64,000 bases of DNA from Bacteroidota bacterium (lineage in GTDB: Bacteria > Bacteroidota > Bacteroidia > Chitinophagales > Chitinophagaceae). The stretch's first letter is position 1; each line of letters opens with the position of its first letter. Under the pieces are notes generated by a model. That model was not told the DNA's origin and did no database searches. It saw only the letters and a list, made by a program, of their open reading frames with translations. Location: NCBI GenBank assembly GCA_023386045.1, contig JAEWKK010000030.1, positions 1-64,000 on the forward strand, in the 5' to 3' direction. Both the position numbers and the translations under genes were made by a program. Below are positions 26,754-35,554 of the stretch, one piece after another.

Positions 26754-27668
26754 CTATTTACGTTCAGTCAGGTAAACATTTTCTGAATCCACCAGCAGAG
26801 TATGACTGACACCAATCTTTAAAGCAAAGTTTTCTCTTTCATGACTTACCGGGAAATCAAAACAAAGCGGGTAGTCAAAATCCTTTACATGTTCGTAAAT
26901 CAATTCATGTACAGTTTTGCCAAATGGCCTTTCAGTATCCTTGTTTTCAGTGAAACCACCAATAATCAATCCCGCTAATTTATCCAGTTTACCACTTCTT
27001 TTCAGTTGAATGAACATCCTGTCAATATTGTATAAATGTTCTCCGACATCTTCCAGAAAAAGGATCTTGTTCTTGGTACGTATATCTGATTCCGTTCCTG
27101 CCAGGTGTGCCAAAAGACTAAGATTTCCGCCTACCAATTGTCCCTTTGCCTTGCCGGTTCTATTGAAAGGATGAGAAGCAGAAAGGTATTTCGAAGGCTG
27201 ACCTTCCAGCGCATTCTTTAAGGATAATATGTACTGGTTATTGAATTCACCATCATTGAATGCGGCTGCCATGGGTGCATGCAGTGATGCGGTTTTATAA
27301 TTGGTGAAGAGATGAGCATGCAACACGGTGATATCACTGAAACCAATGATCCACTTTGGATCCTTTTCAAATTTTTTGAAGCTGATCCTGTCAATGATCC
27401 TGCTCATGCCATAGCCACCGCGGGCGCAGAGTATGGCCTTGATATTGGGATCATCCAGCATCAATTGAAGGTCATTCAGTCTTTCTTCGTCCGTGCCGGA
27501 AAAATAATTTTCCGAATTACTATGGGTTGTGCTTCCCAATTGCACGGTATAACCCCAACTATCCAGTGTTTCAATACAGGCCTGCATTTTTTCTATGGGC
27601 ATATAACCTGCAGGAGCCACCATGCCAATGGTATCTCCTTTTTGAAGATAAGGCGGGATTTGTATCAT
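26754..27668 (-). CDS. LD-carboxypeptidase (S66), second gene of a tandem pair
   Basis: The 304-residue peptidase has the S66 pattern: CARGGYG (81-87), nucleophile S111 in GFSDIT, a Glu in LFLEDVGEHLY and a His in PVSHERENFALK. Such enzymes cut the L,D bond of murein tetrapeptides during recycling. No signal peptide is present, so it would act in the cytoplasm. Its ATG overlaps the stop of the upstream paralogue by four bases (ATGA), which implies translational coupling. Confidence 0.92.
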   Translation of the reverse strand: MIQIPPYLQKGDTIGMVAPAGYMPIEKMQACIETLDSWGYTVQLGSTTHSNSENYFSGTDEERLNDLQLMLDDPNIKAILCARGGYGMSRIIDRISFKKFEKDPKWIIGFSDITVLHAHLFTNYKTASLHAPMAAAFNDGEFNNQYILSLKNALEGQPSKYLSASHPFNRTGKAKGQLVGGNLSLLAHLAGTESDIRTKNKILFLEDVGEHLYNIDRMFIQLKRSGKLDKLAGLIIGGFTENKDTERPFGKTVHELIYEHVKDFDYPLCFDFPVSHERENFALKIGVSHTLLVDSENVYLTERK

Positions 27669-28693
27669 AAGGTTTCTATTAAGCTTACTTCATTTTCGGT
27701 GACCAGTAAACGGTGCATCACACCGCATTTTAATGCAAAATTCGCTTTTTGGTGTCCAACAGGAAAATCAAAGCAAACAGGATAATGACTGTCTTTTATT
27801 TTTTCAAGGACGATGTCCTGAAGAGTTCTTCCAAATTCTTCGCCCGGATCATCTGGTTTGATCCTGAAGCCACCAATGATAAGGCCTTTCAATTTTTTTA
27901 ATTTGCCGGTTCTTTTAAGATTCCAGAACATCCGGTCAATGCTGTATAAATATTCGCCTGTATCTTCCACAAACAGGATCTTACCTTCGGTTTTAATGTC
28001 AGAAGCGGTACCTGCAAGTGTTTCCAGGGTTTTTAAATTTCCTCCGATCAATATGCCTTCCGCAATTCCCATCCTGTTTTTTTCATGAACCGGTATGGAA
28101 TATTTCATCTTTTTCCCGCATAGCACGTCCTGTATCGATAGAATGGTTTCAATCTGCATGGGTTCAGCCCTGGTCCAGTCCTCAGGAAAAGAATTGGTCA
28201 TCTTTGAATGAACAGTAGCTACGTTGCAGTGTGTATGAATATGGCTATGAAGTACAGTGATATCGCTGAAGCCGATCAGCCATTTTGGTTTTGCTTTGAA
28301 TTTTGTCCAGTTGATCCTGTCTACAATTCGCAAGGAACCATATCCTCCCCTGGCACACATGATGGCTTTGATAGAGGGATCGTCCAGCATTTGCTGCAGG
28401 TCAGCAAGTCTTTCCTCATCAGTTCCACCGAAATTGAAATCTTTTTTACCAATTGTATTGCCTGACTTAATAGTATATCCCCAGCTTTCCAGGACCGAAA
28501 CTGCCGGCAATATTTCTTCGGGTGTTACCGGCCCTGCAGGTGAAGTGATACCAATCACATCACCCGGTTTCAGGTAGGGTGGCTTTTTTATTGGCAGTGC
28601 CGTTTCTTCATCCATACCTAATTTTCCTGTAAAACCAAGTCCGCTTCCTGCTGCCAATGCAGCTGCATTCCCTAAAAATTGTTTCCTGTCCAT
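27665..28693 (-). CDS. LD-carboxypeptidase (S66) with Tat-like N-terminus
   Basis: The 342-residue paralogue has the same motifs as its partner: CARGGYGS, the Ser in GFSDIT, LFVEDTGEYLYSIDR and PVGHQKANFALKCG. The added N-terminus MDRKQFLGNAAALAAGSGLG looks like a twin-arginine signal but with Arg-Lys instead of Arg-Arg, so export is uncertain. ATG at 28693 is preferred over a GTG at 28702. The pair probably arose by tandem duplication and may split work between two compartments. Confidence 0.9.
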   Translation of the reverse strand: MDRKQFLGNAAALAAGSGLGFTGKLGMDEETALPIKKPPYLKPGDVIGITSPAGPVTPEEILPAVSVLESWGYTIKSGNTIGKKDFNFGGTDEERLADLQQMLDDPSIKAIMCARGGYGSLRIVDRINWTKFKAKPKWLIGFSDITVLHSHIHTHCNVATVHSKMTNSFPEDWTRAEPMQIETILSIQDVLCGKKMKYSIPVHEKNRMGIAEGILIGGNLKTLETLAGTASDIKTEGKILFVEDTGEYLYSIDRMFWNLKRTGKLKKLKGLIIGGFRIKPDDPGEEFGRTLQDIVLEKIKDSHYPVCFDFPVGHQKANFALKCGVMHRLLVTENEVSLIETL

Positions 28694-28857
28694 ATCATGC
28701 ACAATTTATCATTTGTTCGTCCAATTCAAAAGCGGTGATGGTTTTGCGGTATTTTTGCGGCCTGTTGTCAAACCGCAGGATACTGGTTCCTTACCGGCTT
28801 TCGTGAATATCGTATACCTGCAATGAAAATGAACAGAGAAGAAAAAGTGAAATCAAC

Positions 28858-30993
28858 ATGAGTCAACCTAAAAGATATTTAATTACATCTGCCCTTCCTT
28901 ATGCCAATGGATTGAAACATATTGGTCATCTTGCCGGCGCCTACCTGCCTGCTGATATTTATGTTCGTTACCTGCGCGCTCAAAAAAGGGATGTCGTTTT
29001 TGTTTGTGGCAGCGACGAGCATGGTACAGCCATTCCCATCCAGGCTTCTAAAGAAGGTACTACAGCACAGGAGATCATTGACAAGTATCATGTGATCATG
29101 AAGCAGAACTTTGACGACCTCTCCATCTCCTTTGATATTTATGACCGAACATCCAACCCGCTGCATCATGAAACAGCAAGGGAATTTTTTACCTACCTCA
29201 ATGATCGCGGTGCCCTGGAGATAAAAGAATCGGAGCAATATTATGATGAATCGGCTCAGACATTTCTGGCCGACAGGTATATCAAGGGCACTTGTCCCAA
29301 TTGCGGCTTTACTGGTGCTTATGGTGACCAGTGTGAAAAATGCGGTAAATCATTAAGCCCTGATGAACTGATCAATCCTGTGAGCACGCTCAGTGGAAAT
29401 CCTCCCGTAAAAAAATTAACTAAGCACTGGTACCTGCCTCTTGACAAGCACGAGAACTGGCTCCGCAACTGGATTTTGAATGAACATCAGAACGACTGGA
29501 AGTCAAATGTCCTTGGCCAGTGTAAAAGTTGGATCGACAGTGGACTTCAGCCAAGAGCTGTAACAAGAGACCTGGATTGGGGAGTAAAAGTTCCATTACC
29601 AGAAGCGCAGGGCAAGGTATTGTATGTATGGTTTGATGCACCTATCGGTTATATCTCTGCTACAAAACAATGGGCGATCAATAATGGAAAAGACTGGGAG
29701 CCTTACTGGATGGATAAAGAAACCAAACTTGTTCATTTTATAGGAAAGGACAATATCGTTTTCCATTGTATTATTTTCCCTGTGATGTTGCACCTGCATG
29801 GATATATTGTTCCTGACAATGTACCTGCAAATGAGTTCATGAACCTGGAAGGCGACAAGATGAGTACCAGCAGAAACTGGAAACTTGATCAGCAGGATTT
29901 CATAGATGATTTTATTAAAAAAGAAAATGGAGGCCCTCAACTAGCTGATGCCTTAAGATATTATCTGACAACCATTCTTCCTGAAGCCAAAGACAGTGAA
30001 TTTACATGGAAGGGATTCCAGGATGCAGTCAATAGTGAGCTGGTATCCATATTTGGCAATTTTGTCAACAGGACATTTGTGCTGATGCATAAACTTACCT
30101 CTGGTAAAGTACCGAGGTTTCATAATGAGATTGTTGATGAAAAAGACAGGAATATCCTGAGTGAAATTGAATCTTCAAAAGAGAGGATAGAAAAATTACT
30201 TGAAGAATATAAATTTCGTGATGCACTGTTCTCGGTAATAGACCTGGCACGAAGTGGCAATAAATACATGCAGGAAAAAGAACCCTGGATTAAAGCAAGA
30301 CAGGTAAAGGAAGACGGATCGGTAAATGAAACAGCCCAGGCTGAAATAGATAATTGTCTTCACATTTGCCTGCAACTCTGTGCCAACCTTGCCATTCTTA
30401 TCAATCCCTTTCTGCCCAATACGGCAAAGAAGATGGCTAATATGATGAAAGTGGTAGATAAAATGCTTGACTGGGAAAATGCAGGGAAATTGAAATTACT
30501 CAGCGTGGGTTATTCGCTTCGTGCACCTGAATTGCTTTTCAGGAAAATTGAAGACAGCGAGGTTGCTTACCAGGTTGAAAAATTGAAACTGGGGCTTCAG
30601 CGTTCCAGGATGGAACAGGAATCCACAACAGCAACAGGGAATGTCAAAACATTTGAGTCGCTAAAGTCCGAAATTGTTTATGATGATTTCGGGAAGCTTG
30701 ATCTCAGAATCGGAACTATTGTGGCAGCCCAAAAAGTTGAAAAAGCTGATAAATTATTAAAGCTCGAAGTTGATCTTGGTTTTGAGACAAGAACCATAGT
30801 ATCCGGTATAGCACAGCACTTTTCACCCGAATCACTTCTGCAAAAACAGGTTATAGTGGTAGCCAACCTGGCTCCGAGGAAAATGCGTGGCATTGAAAGC
30901 CAGGGTATGATCCTTACTGCGGAACAACCCGACGGTAGCCTGATCCTGGTGAACCCGGATCCCCAGGCCGCTCCAGGATCAACAGTCCGGTAG
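28858..30993 (+). CDS. metG: Methionine--tRNA ligase with C-terminal tRNA-binding domain
   Basis: The 711-residue synthetase has HIGH at 21-24, a zinc knuckle with C146, C149, C159 and C162, and KMSTS at 334-338. The C-terminal EMAP/Trbp111 domain (FGKLDLRIGTIVAAQKVEKA) promotes dimerisation and tRNA binding. Length is normal for the long form. In the leader, TGCGG and CCGCA around 28756-28777 can form a hairpin, and TATTTTTG at 28750-28757 fits a -7 box. Confidence 0.96.
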   Translation: MSQPKRYLITSALPYANGLKHIGHLAGAYLPADIYVRYLRAQKRDVVFVCGSDEHGTAIPIQASKEGTTAQEIIDKYHVIMKQNFDDLSISFDIYDRTSNPLHHETAREFFTYLNDRGALEIKESEQYYDESAQTFLADRYIKGTCPNCGFTGAYGDQCEKCGKSLSPDELINPVSTLSGNPPVKKLTKHWYLPLDKHENWLRNWILNEHQNDWKSNVLGQCKSWIDSGLQPRAVTRDLDWGVKVPLPEAQGKVLYVWFDAPIGYISATKQWAINNGKDWEPYWMDKETKLVHFIGKDNIVFHCIIFPVMLHLHGYIVPDNVPANEFMNLEGDKMSTSRNWKLDQQDFIDDFIKKENGGPQLADALRYYLTTILPEAKDSEFTWKGFQDAVNSELVSIFGNFVNRTFVLMHKLTSGKVPRFHNEIVDEKDRNILSEIESSKERIEKLLEEYKFRDALFSVIDLARSGNKYMQEKEPWIKARQVKEDGSVNETAQAEIDNCLHICLQLCANLAILINPFLPNTAKKMANMMKVVDKMLDWENAGKLKLLSVGYSLRAPELLFRKIEDSEVAYQVEKLKLGLQRSRMEQESTTATGNVKTFESLKSEIVYDDFGKLDLRIGTIVAAQKVEKADKLLKLEVDLGFETRTIVSGIAQHFSPESLLQKQVIVVANLAPRKMRGIESQGMILTAEQPDGSLILVNPDPQAAPGSTVR

Positions 30994-31027
30994 GCAACTT
31001 TTTTTCTGAAATTCCGTTTTCCAAAAA

Positions 31028-31045
31028 AACCACAGAGTTGTGGTT
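31028..31045 (+). terminator. Weak hairpin after metG
   Basis: AACCAC and GTGGTT pair around six bases, followed by ACAATTTTA rather than a clean T-run. It is plausible but weak. Confidence 0.35.
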
Positions 31046-31089
31046 ACAATTTTATTTCCGGCGGTGACCAATCTTCAAATCGCAAAAAT

Positions 31090-31797
31090 TTGAACAAGTT
31101 AATACTGCCAATAATCTATAGTGTGATAGTCCTGGTAACAATATCTTGCAAACATGAGATTCCTGGTTCCAATACCGGTGGAAACACAGGCGGAACCAAC
31201 CCTCCGCCAACAAATAGCTGCAGCCCGGATTCCGTTTATTTTCAACAACAGGTTCTGCCAATTTTCATTTCCAATTGTGCGATGAGTGGTTGTCATGATG
31301 TGGCTTCTCACCAGGAAGGTATCATCCTTTCTACGTATGAAGGTATCAGGGGAGAAGTCAAACCCTGGAATTTGAATGGCAGTGAAATTTGGGAAAAGAT
31401 CAATGAATCCGATCCCGACGACCGTATGCCTCCGCCTCCGAGAAATCCTGTTTCTGCAGCACAGAAGGATGTGATCCGTAAATGGATATTGCAGGGTGCT
31501 CAAAATAATTCCTGTGTAAGTGCAACCTGTGACACAACCAATGTTAATTACAGTGCTACCATAAGAGGTATTATCAGCAATAAATGCCAGGGATGTCATA
31601 GTGGTGTTGCTGCTTCGGGAGGCATTGACCTTTCAACTCATTCAGGTGTAAAGTCAAAAGTTGATGATGGAAGACTTTGGGGAGCGGTTAACCATATGGC
31701 AGGATATTCGGCCATGCCTAAAAACGGAACGAAACTTTCCACCTGCGAATTGTCGCAAATAAAAAAATGGATGGATGCAGGGGCTCCAAATAATTAA
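31090..31797 (+). CDS. Di-heme c-type cytochrome lipoprotein
   Basis: The 235-residue protein has a lipoprotein-like signal ending TISC (C20), a Gly/Asn/Pro linker and two cytochrome-like domains. The first binds heme through an unusual CX4CH (C63, C68, H69) and the second through CX2CH (C166, C169, H170). MPPPP and AMPKNG offer Met ligands. The start must be TTG at 31090 because no ATG precedes the signal peptide. The second domain is paralogous to the next gene. It opens a five-gene envelope cluster. Role in electron transfer is inferred. Confidence 0.82.
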   Translation: MNKLILPIIYSVIVLVTISCKHEIPGSNTGGNTGGTNPPPTNSCSPDSVYFQQQVLPIFISNCAMSGCHDVASHQEGIILSTYEGIRGEVKPWNLNGSEIWEKINESDPDDRMPPPPRNPVSAAQKDVIRKWILQGAQNNSCVSATCDTTNVNYSATIRGIISNKCQGCHSGVAASGGIDLSTHSGVKSKVDDGRLWGAVNHMAGYSAMPKNGTKLSTCELSQIKKWMDAGAPNN

Positions 31798-31801
31798 ATC
31801 T

Positions 31802-32167
31802 ATGAAAAGGTTATTCATTAGTATGATTGTAGTTGTAGCGCTGGTAACAAGCTTTTCAATATCTGGTTGTTATTATGATTCAGAAGATCTATTGTATGGA
31901 ACCTGTGATACTTCAAATGTTACCTATTCAACAACCATCAAAGGCTTGATGAACGGTTATGGCTGTCTCGGATGTCATAGCGGTAATTCTGCAAGTGGTA
32001 ATGTGCACCTCGATACCTACGATGACCTTGTATTGAATATGCCGAAATTATGGCCAGCCATTAATCATACAGGACCTCAACCAATGCCGCAGGGTGGAAA
32101 TAAAATGTCTGATTGTGATATCCAAAAAGTTAAGGTGTGGATGGATGCGGGAACTCCAAATAATTAA
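31802..32167 (+). CDS. Mono-heme c-type cytochrome lipoprotein
   Basis: The 121-residue protein has a lipobox ISGC and one heme site CLGCH (C55, C58, H59) with PMPQGG as a Met-ligand candidate. It aligns with the second half of the preceding gene, including CDT(S/T)NV, GCHSG, a later Cys in SDCD/STCE, and the shared ending WMDAG-PNN. The two extra conserved cysteines may form a disulfide. It starts four bases after the preceding stop. Confidence 0.85.
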   Translation: MKRLFISMIVVVALVTSFSISGCYYDSEDLLYGTCDTSNVTYSTTIKGLMNGYGCLGCHSGNSASGNVHLDTYDDLVLNMPKLWPAINHTGPQPMPQGGNKMSDCDIQKVKVWMDAGTPNN

Positions 32168-32207
32168 CTGATTTCATTTTATAAAAGCTGCATTGAATTA
32201 ATAGTGT

Positions 32208-32669
32208 ATGAAAAAAAGATCTGTCATAACAGTTGTGATTTTGCTGGTCATTGCGCTGGCTGCCTATTATGCATACACGAAGTATGATGAAAAAACACCA
32301 GACCTTGTAAACAGGAAGCCTGATGTAGCTACCGATATAACAACTATGCTTGCAGCTTTCGAAAAAGATACCGCGTCTGCAGGTAAGCTATACCTTGATA
32401 AACTGGTGGAGATCCGGGGTAATGTAAAAAGTATAGACAGTTCAGGTGCAGTAATTCTGGGAACAGAAGGTAACCCTTCCGAAATTGTAATTGGTTTAGA
32501 CAGGAGACATTTGGAGGATTACAAAAAGATCAGGGTTGGTACCGAAGCTGTTTTACAGGGAGTATGCAGTGGCTATAGCAGGGGCGGTAGCGATCCTGAG
32601 GATATGCTGGCGGACCTGGGAACTACTATACAGTTTCGTTCTGCAGGGGTAAAAAGCACAAACAAATAA
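32208..32669 (+). CDS. OB-fold (tRNA_anti-like) membrane-anchored protein
   Basis: The 153-residue protein has one N-terminal helix (residues 5-23) and a small beta domain. The pattern YLDKLVEIRGNVKSIDSSGAVILG and RVGTEAVLQGVCSGY resembles the tRNA_anti-like OB fold seen in Bacteroidota envelope proteins. The name is structural; tRNA binding is not implied. Third gene of the cytochrome cluster. Confidence 0.75.
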   Translation: MKKRSVITVVILLVIALAAYYAYTKYDEKTPDLVNRKPDVATDITTMLAAFEKDTASAGKLYLDKLVEIRGNVKSIDSSGAVILGTEGNPSEIVIGLDRRHLEDYKKIRVGTEAVLQGVCSGYSRGGSDPEDMLADLGTTIQFRSAGVKSTNK

Positions 32670-32696
32670 GCATTTTAAAATCATAAAATAAAGACC

Positions 32697-33254
32697 ATGT
32701 TGAAAAAGTATCTGAGCCTTATGTCGATGTTTCTGATGATCGCATCATTTTCCTATTCCCAAAGGTTTTATACCAAAACAGGAAAGATCGATTTTTATTC
32801 CAAAGCACCACTCGAGGATATTGAGGCAAAAAATAAAACCGTATCTGCAGTTATTGATTCCAAATCAGGAGCCATACAATTTGCAGTGCAGATGAAGGGA
32901 TTTGAGTTTGAGAAAAAGCTGATGCAGGAGCACTTCAATGAAAACTATGTTGAAAGCGATAAATATCCTAAGGGTGAGTTCAAGGGATCCGTCAGCAATA
33001 ATTCAGAGATCAATTATGCTAAAGATGGCAGCTATACAGCAAAGGTAAAAGGCAACCTGACCATTCATGGTGTGACAAAGGAAATAGAAACAACAGGAAC
33101 GATCAAGGTTGACAATGGAAAGCTCGAAACTAATTCCACTTTTACAATTCTTTTATCTGATTACAATATCAAAATTCCTTCTGTGGTAAAAGATAAGGTA
33201 TCCAATAATGTAAAGATTGTTGTTGATTGCAAACTGGAACCATTAAAAAGCTAA
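32697..33254 (+). CDS. YceI-family periplasmic protein
   Basis: The 185-residue protein has a signal peptide (to FSYSQ) and a lipocalin-like YceI domain. Typical features are the KTGKIDFYSKAPLEDIEAKN start, the central GNLTIHGVTKEIE and the ending VVDCKLE. YceI proteins bind isoprenoid-type lipids in known structures; the ligand here is unknown. It lies 27 bases after the OB-fold gene and five bases before the DUF5777 gene. Confidence 0.9.
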   Translation: MLKKYLSLMSMFLMIASFSYSQRFYTKTGKIDFYSKAPLEDIEAKNKTVSAVIDSKSGAIQFAVQMKGFEFEKKLMQEHFNENYVESDKYPKGEFKGSVSNNSEINYAKDGSYTAKVKGNLTIHGVTKEIETTGTIKVDNGKLETNSTFTILLSDYNIKIPSVVKDKVSNNVKIVVDCKLEPLKS

Positions 33255-33259
33255 ACCGA

Positions 33260-34162
33260 ATGAAACCAAAACAAACACTGTTGTTCTTTTTTTCCTTTAT
33301 GCTTATTGGAGTTCAGTCTTTTTCCCAGGAAGAAGACCTGCTTGGGCAAATTGAAAAAGATGAACCCAAAAAAGAGAAAGTATACAATGCCTTTAAATCA
33401 TCCAGGGTGATCATGTCGCACAGCATGGAAATGCTAAGACCTGGAGTGCTTGATTTTCGCATTCTGCATCGCTTTGGAAGAGTAAATGGAGGTGGCTATG
33501 AATTTTTTGGCCTGGATGGACCTGCCACTGTAAGGCTTGGCCTGGATTACGGAATCACTGACAATTTCACGGTTGGTATTGGTCGCAGCACCTTTAACAA
33601 GGAACTGGACGGCTTTCTTAAATATAGAGTGTTGCAACAGTCCACCGGTCCTGGATCAATTCCTTTTTCCCTGGTTGCAGTAGCTGGTTCCACTTTGACT
33701 ACCATAAAATGGAGTGATCCAACACGACCAAATTATTTTTCATCAAGGGTGGCTTATTACGGCCAGCTCATTTTGGGAAGAAAGTTTAATGACAGGTTCA
33801 CGCTTCAATTAATGCCCACGGTCGTTCATCGCAACCTGGTACCCACGGTCAACGATGAGAATGATCTGATTGCAGGTGGAGTTGGGGGCAGGATTAAATT
33901 GAGCAAACGCATTTCATTGAACGTGGATTATCATTATGTGGTCAACCAGAATGAAGTAGCCAAACTGCACAATCCACTTTCTGTTGGATTTGATATTGAA
34001 ACTGGCGGTCACGTATTTCAGTTGCATTTCACCAATTCCAAAGGAATGAATGAAAGAGCATTTCTGGCAGCAACAGAATACGACTGGGGCAATGGTGATA
34101 TTTTCTTCGGCTTCAATATTTCTCGTTCCTTTCAAATAGCCAGGAAAGGAAAAAGCAAATAG
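33260..34162 (+). CDS. DUF5777-type outer-membrane beta-barrel protein
   Basis: The 300-residue protein has a signal peptide (to SFSQ) and alternating amphipathic strands with the conserved SHSMEMLRPGVLDFRILHRFG and a C-terminal barrel ending FFGFNISRSFQI. I associate this with DUF5777. ATG at 33260 is chosen; the frame is open further upstream into yceI. It is the last gene of the cytochrome cluster and is closed by a terminator. Transport substrate unknown. Confidence 0.8.
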   Translation: MKPKQTLLFFFSFMLIGVQSFSQEEDLLGQIEKDEPKKEKVYNAFKSSRVIMSHSMEMLRPGVLDFRILHRFGRVNGGGYEFFGLDGPATVRLGLDYGITDNFTVGIGRSTFNKELDGFLKYRVLQQSTGPGSIPFSLVAVAGSTLTTIKWSDPTRPNYFSSRVAYYGQLILGRKFNDRFTLQLMPTVVHRNLVPTVNDENDLIAGGVGGRIKLSKRISLNVDYHYVVNQNEVAKLHNPLSVGFDIETGGHVFQLHFTNSKGMNERAFLAATEYDWGNGDIFFGFNISRSFQIARKGKSK

Positions 34163-34191
34163 AATATATCAGACTTTTTAAAATTGAGTTA

Positions 34192-34218
34192 ATGACGGAA
34201 TTGCTTCCGTCATTTTTT
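34192..34218 (+). terminator. Rho-independent terminator of the cytochrome cluster
   Basis: ATGACGGAA and TTCCGTCAT form a perfect nine-pair stem around TTGC, followed by a T-run. Confidence 0.92.
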
Positions 34219-34314
34219 TATTTCAGAAAGTAATGGAAGGTAATTGTGCAAGTATTGCCTCATCAATAGAGGTAATTCCTCATCGAAGTGGCAAACAAAA
34301 CCAAATGATTTGAT

Positions 34315-34659
34315 TTAAAAGAAATTATCGAGTGATTTCAGGCTGATCGGCTTTTCCCAGATGGTTAATTTGGCTCCATCAAGTTCAGTTGGCATTGTTG
34401 GCCTGAAGGCTGATATAAGATGGAACTGGATATCAGGAAACTTCTGATAGAGCTCGGGGAGTTTATCCCATCCCAGCCCATCGGGCAGGTTATAGTCAAT
34501 GAAAAGATAATCAGGCACAATCTGGTTGAGGCGGGAAATGCCATCAGCCAGCGTGTGCGCAATATATACCTCGTAATTCTTTCGAAGGAAGTATGTCTTC
34601 ATTAAAAGACAGAGGTCCACTTCATCGTCTATGATTAATACCTTTTTCCGCGTTGTCAT
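34315..34659 (-). CDS. Single-domain response regulator
   Basis: The 114-residue protein is a CheY-like receiver alone. It has the acidic pocket IIDDEVD, the phospho-acceptor Asp in YLFIDYNLPDG and the conserved Lys in WEKPIS. There is no output domain, so it probably acts through protein contacts or as a phosphate carrier. It has a sigma-54-like site 27 bases upstream and resembles the receiver of the NtrC-type protein at 38841. Confidence 0.88.
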   Translation of the reverse strand: MTTRKKVLIIDDEVDLCLLMKTYFLRKNYEVYIAHTLADGISRLNQIVPDYLFIDYNLPDGLGWDKLPELYQKFPDIQFHLISAFRPTMPTELDGAKLTIWEKPISLKSLDNFF

Positions 34660-34685
34660 AAAGTCATCAGCAATATATTATTCCT

Positions 34686-34700
34686 TTAATTATCATACCA
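34686..34700 (-). promoter_or_regulatory. Sigma-54-like site TGGTAT-GATAA-TTAA
   Basis: It lies 27 bases upstream of the response-regulator start. The first 11 bases differ from the YtxH site by one base. Confidence 0.45.
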
Positions 34701-34805
34701 AACTCAATGGACCACCTGACTGAACTCAGGCTAAAATTAAGGATTGATGTATATTTTTCTACATCAACGTCAATATATAATTAATGCTCATGTTGCCGTA
34801 CTGTT

Positions 34806-34820
34806 TGGTATGATTATTTT
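34806..34820 (+). promoter_or_regulatory. Sigma-54-like site TGGTAT-GATTA-TTTT
   Basis: It lies 42 bases upstream of the YtxH-like start and is preceded by TTT as at the divergent response-regulator site. Confidence 0.5.
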
Positions 34821-34861
34821 AAATTAAGTGGAAATATTGCTCATTATTTAAACGGAATACT

Positions 34862-35110
34862 ATGACTACAAAATCCAAGATTATTTTAGGACTGGTAGGT
34901 GCTGCAGCAGCAGGCGTTATTGTTGGTTTGCTGATTGCCCCTGAAAAAGGTTCTGACCTCAGGAAAAAAGTGCAAAGCACTGCAGGAGACTGGGCCGGAC
35001 AGCTTGGAGATCTTTTTGCGAATGCAAAGGGCGAATTTGACAACCTGAAATCCAAAGGTGCCAAGGCCGCTGGAAATGCATTCAACAACGTAAAAGAAAG
35101 CTACAGCTGA
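34862..35110 (+). CDS. YtxH-like stress protein
   Basis: The 82-residue protein has a Gly/Ala-rich N-terminal helix (ILGLVGAAAAGVIVGLLIAPEKG) followed by an amphipathic tail, the YtxH pattern. Members are induced by general stress in other bacteria. It is preceded by a sigma-54-like site and followed by a hairpin. The holin-X gene comes 60 bases later. Confidence 0.85.
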   Translation: MTTKSKIILGLVGAAAAGVIVGLLIAPEKGSDLRKKVQSTAGDWAGQLGDLFANAKGEFDNLKSKGAKAAGNAFNNVKESYS

Positions 35111-35122
35111 TCCTACTGACTA

Positions 35123-35147
35123 GCAGGCCAAAGGGCCTGCTTATTTT
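35123..35147 (+). terminator. Hairpin terminator after the YtxH gene
   Basis: GCAGGCC and GGCCTGC pair around four bases, followed by TTATTTTA. The interrupted T-run may allow read-through to the next gene. Confidence 0.6.
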
Positions 35148-35170
35148 ATCTTTACAGAAAGTAAGACCTT

Positions 35171-35554
35171 ATGCAAGAGGAAACCATGCCGACAGGAGAA
35201 GAAGCTAAACCAAAAGAAGACCTCAAGACTAAAGTAAATCACCTTAAAGACCACGTGGGTGATTATGTAAATACTTATGTACAGATAGCTAAGGCAAGAG
35301 CAGTAAAAGGTGCTTCAACAGCAACTGCAGCAATAACTATTGGGATTACAGCCTTTTTCTTTGCTTTCTTTTTTCTTTTCTTCATTGGTTTTGGATTGGG
35401 ATGGTGGCTTGGAGATCTTTTTGAAAACAGGGCTGCCGGATTCTTTGCCGTAGCCGGTTTTTTCCTGCTTCTTTGTGTGATACTTTTTGCCCTTCGCAGA
35501 AAAGTGATTGTTCCCCTGATCAGAAATATGATTATCTCGAAAATATATGAGTAA
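35171..35554 (+). CDS. Holin-X family (phage holin-like) membrane protein
   Basis: The 127-residue protein has a charged N-terminus (about 45 residues), two strongly hydrophobic helices (about 57-80 and 90-108) and a short basic tail. This fits the holin-X family, which is found in stress clusters next to YtxH and is usually not part of a prophage. No phage genes are nearby. It overlaps the next gene by eight bases (ATGAGTAA). Confidence 0.78.
   Translation: MQEETMPTGEEAKPKEDLKTKVNHLKDHVGDYVNTYVQIAKARAVKGASTATAAITIGITAFFFAFFFLFFIGFGLGWWLGDLFENRAAGFFAVAGFFLLLCVILFALRRKVIVPLIRNMIISKIYE

Noticed and set aside
31041..31060. TGGTTA-CAATT-TTAT upstream of the cytochrome cluster as a sigma-54-like site
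   Set aside because: The A at the fifth position is missing and the cluster is outside the stress block; it shows the background level of loose matches.
35171..35554. Holin-X gene as evidence of a prophage
   Set aside because: No other phage gene is nearby, and holin-X proteins are often found with YtxH in stress clusters.
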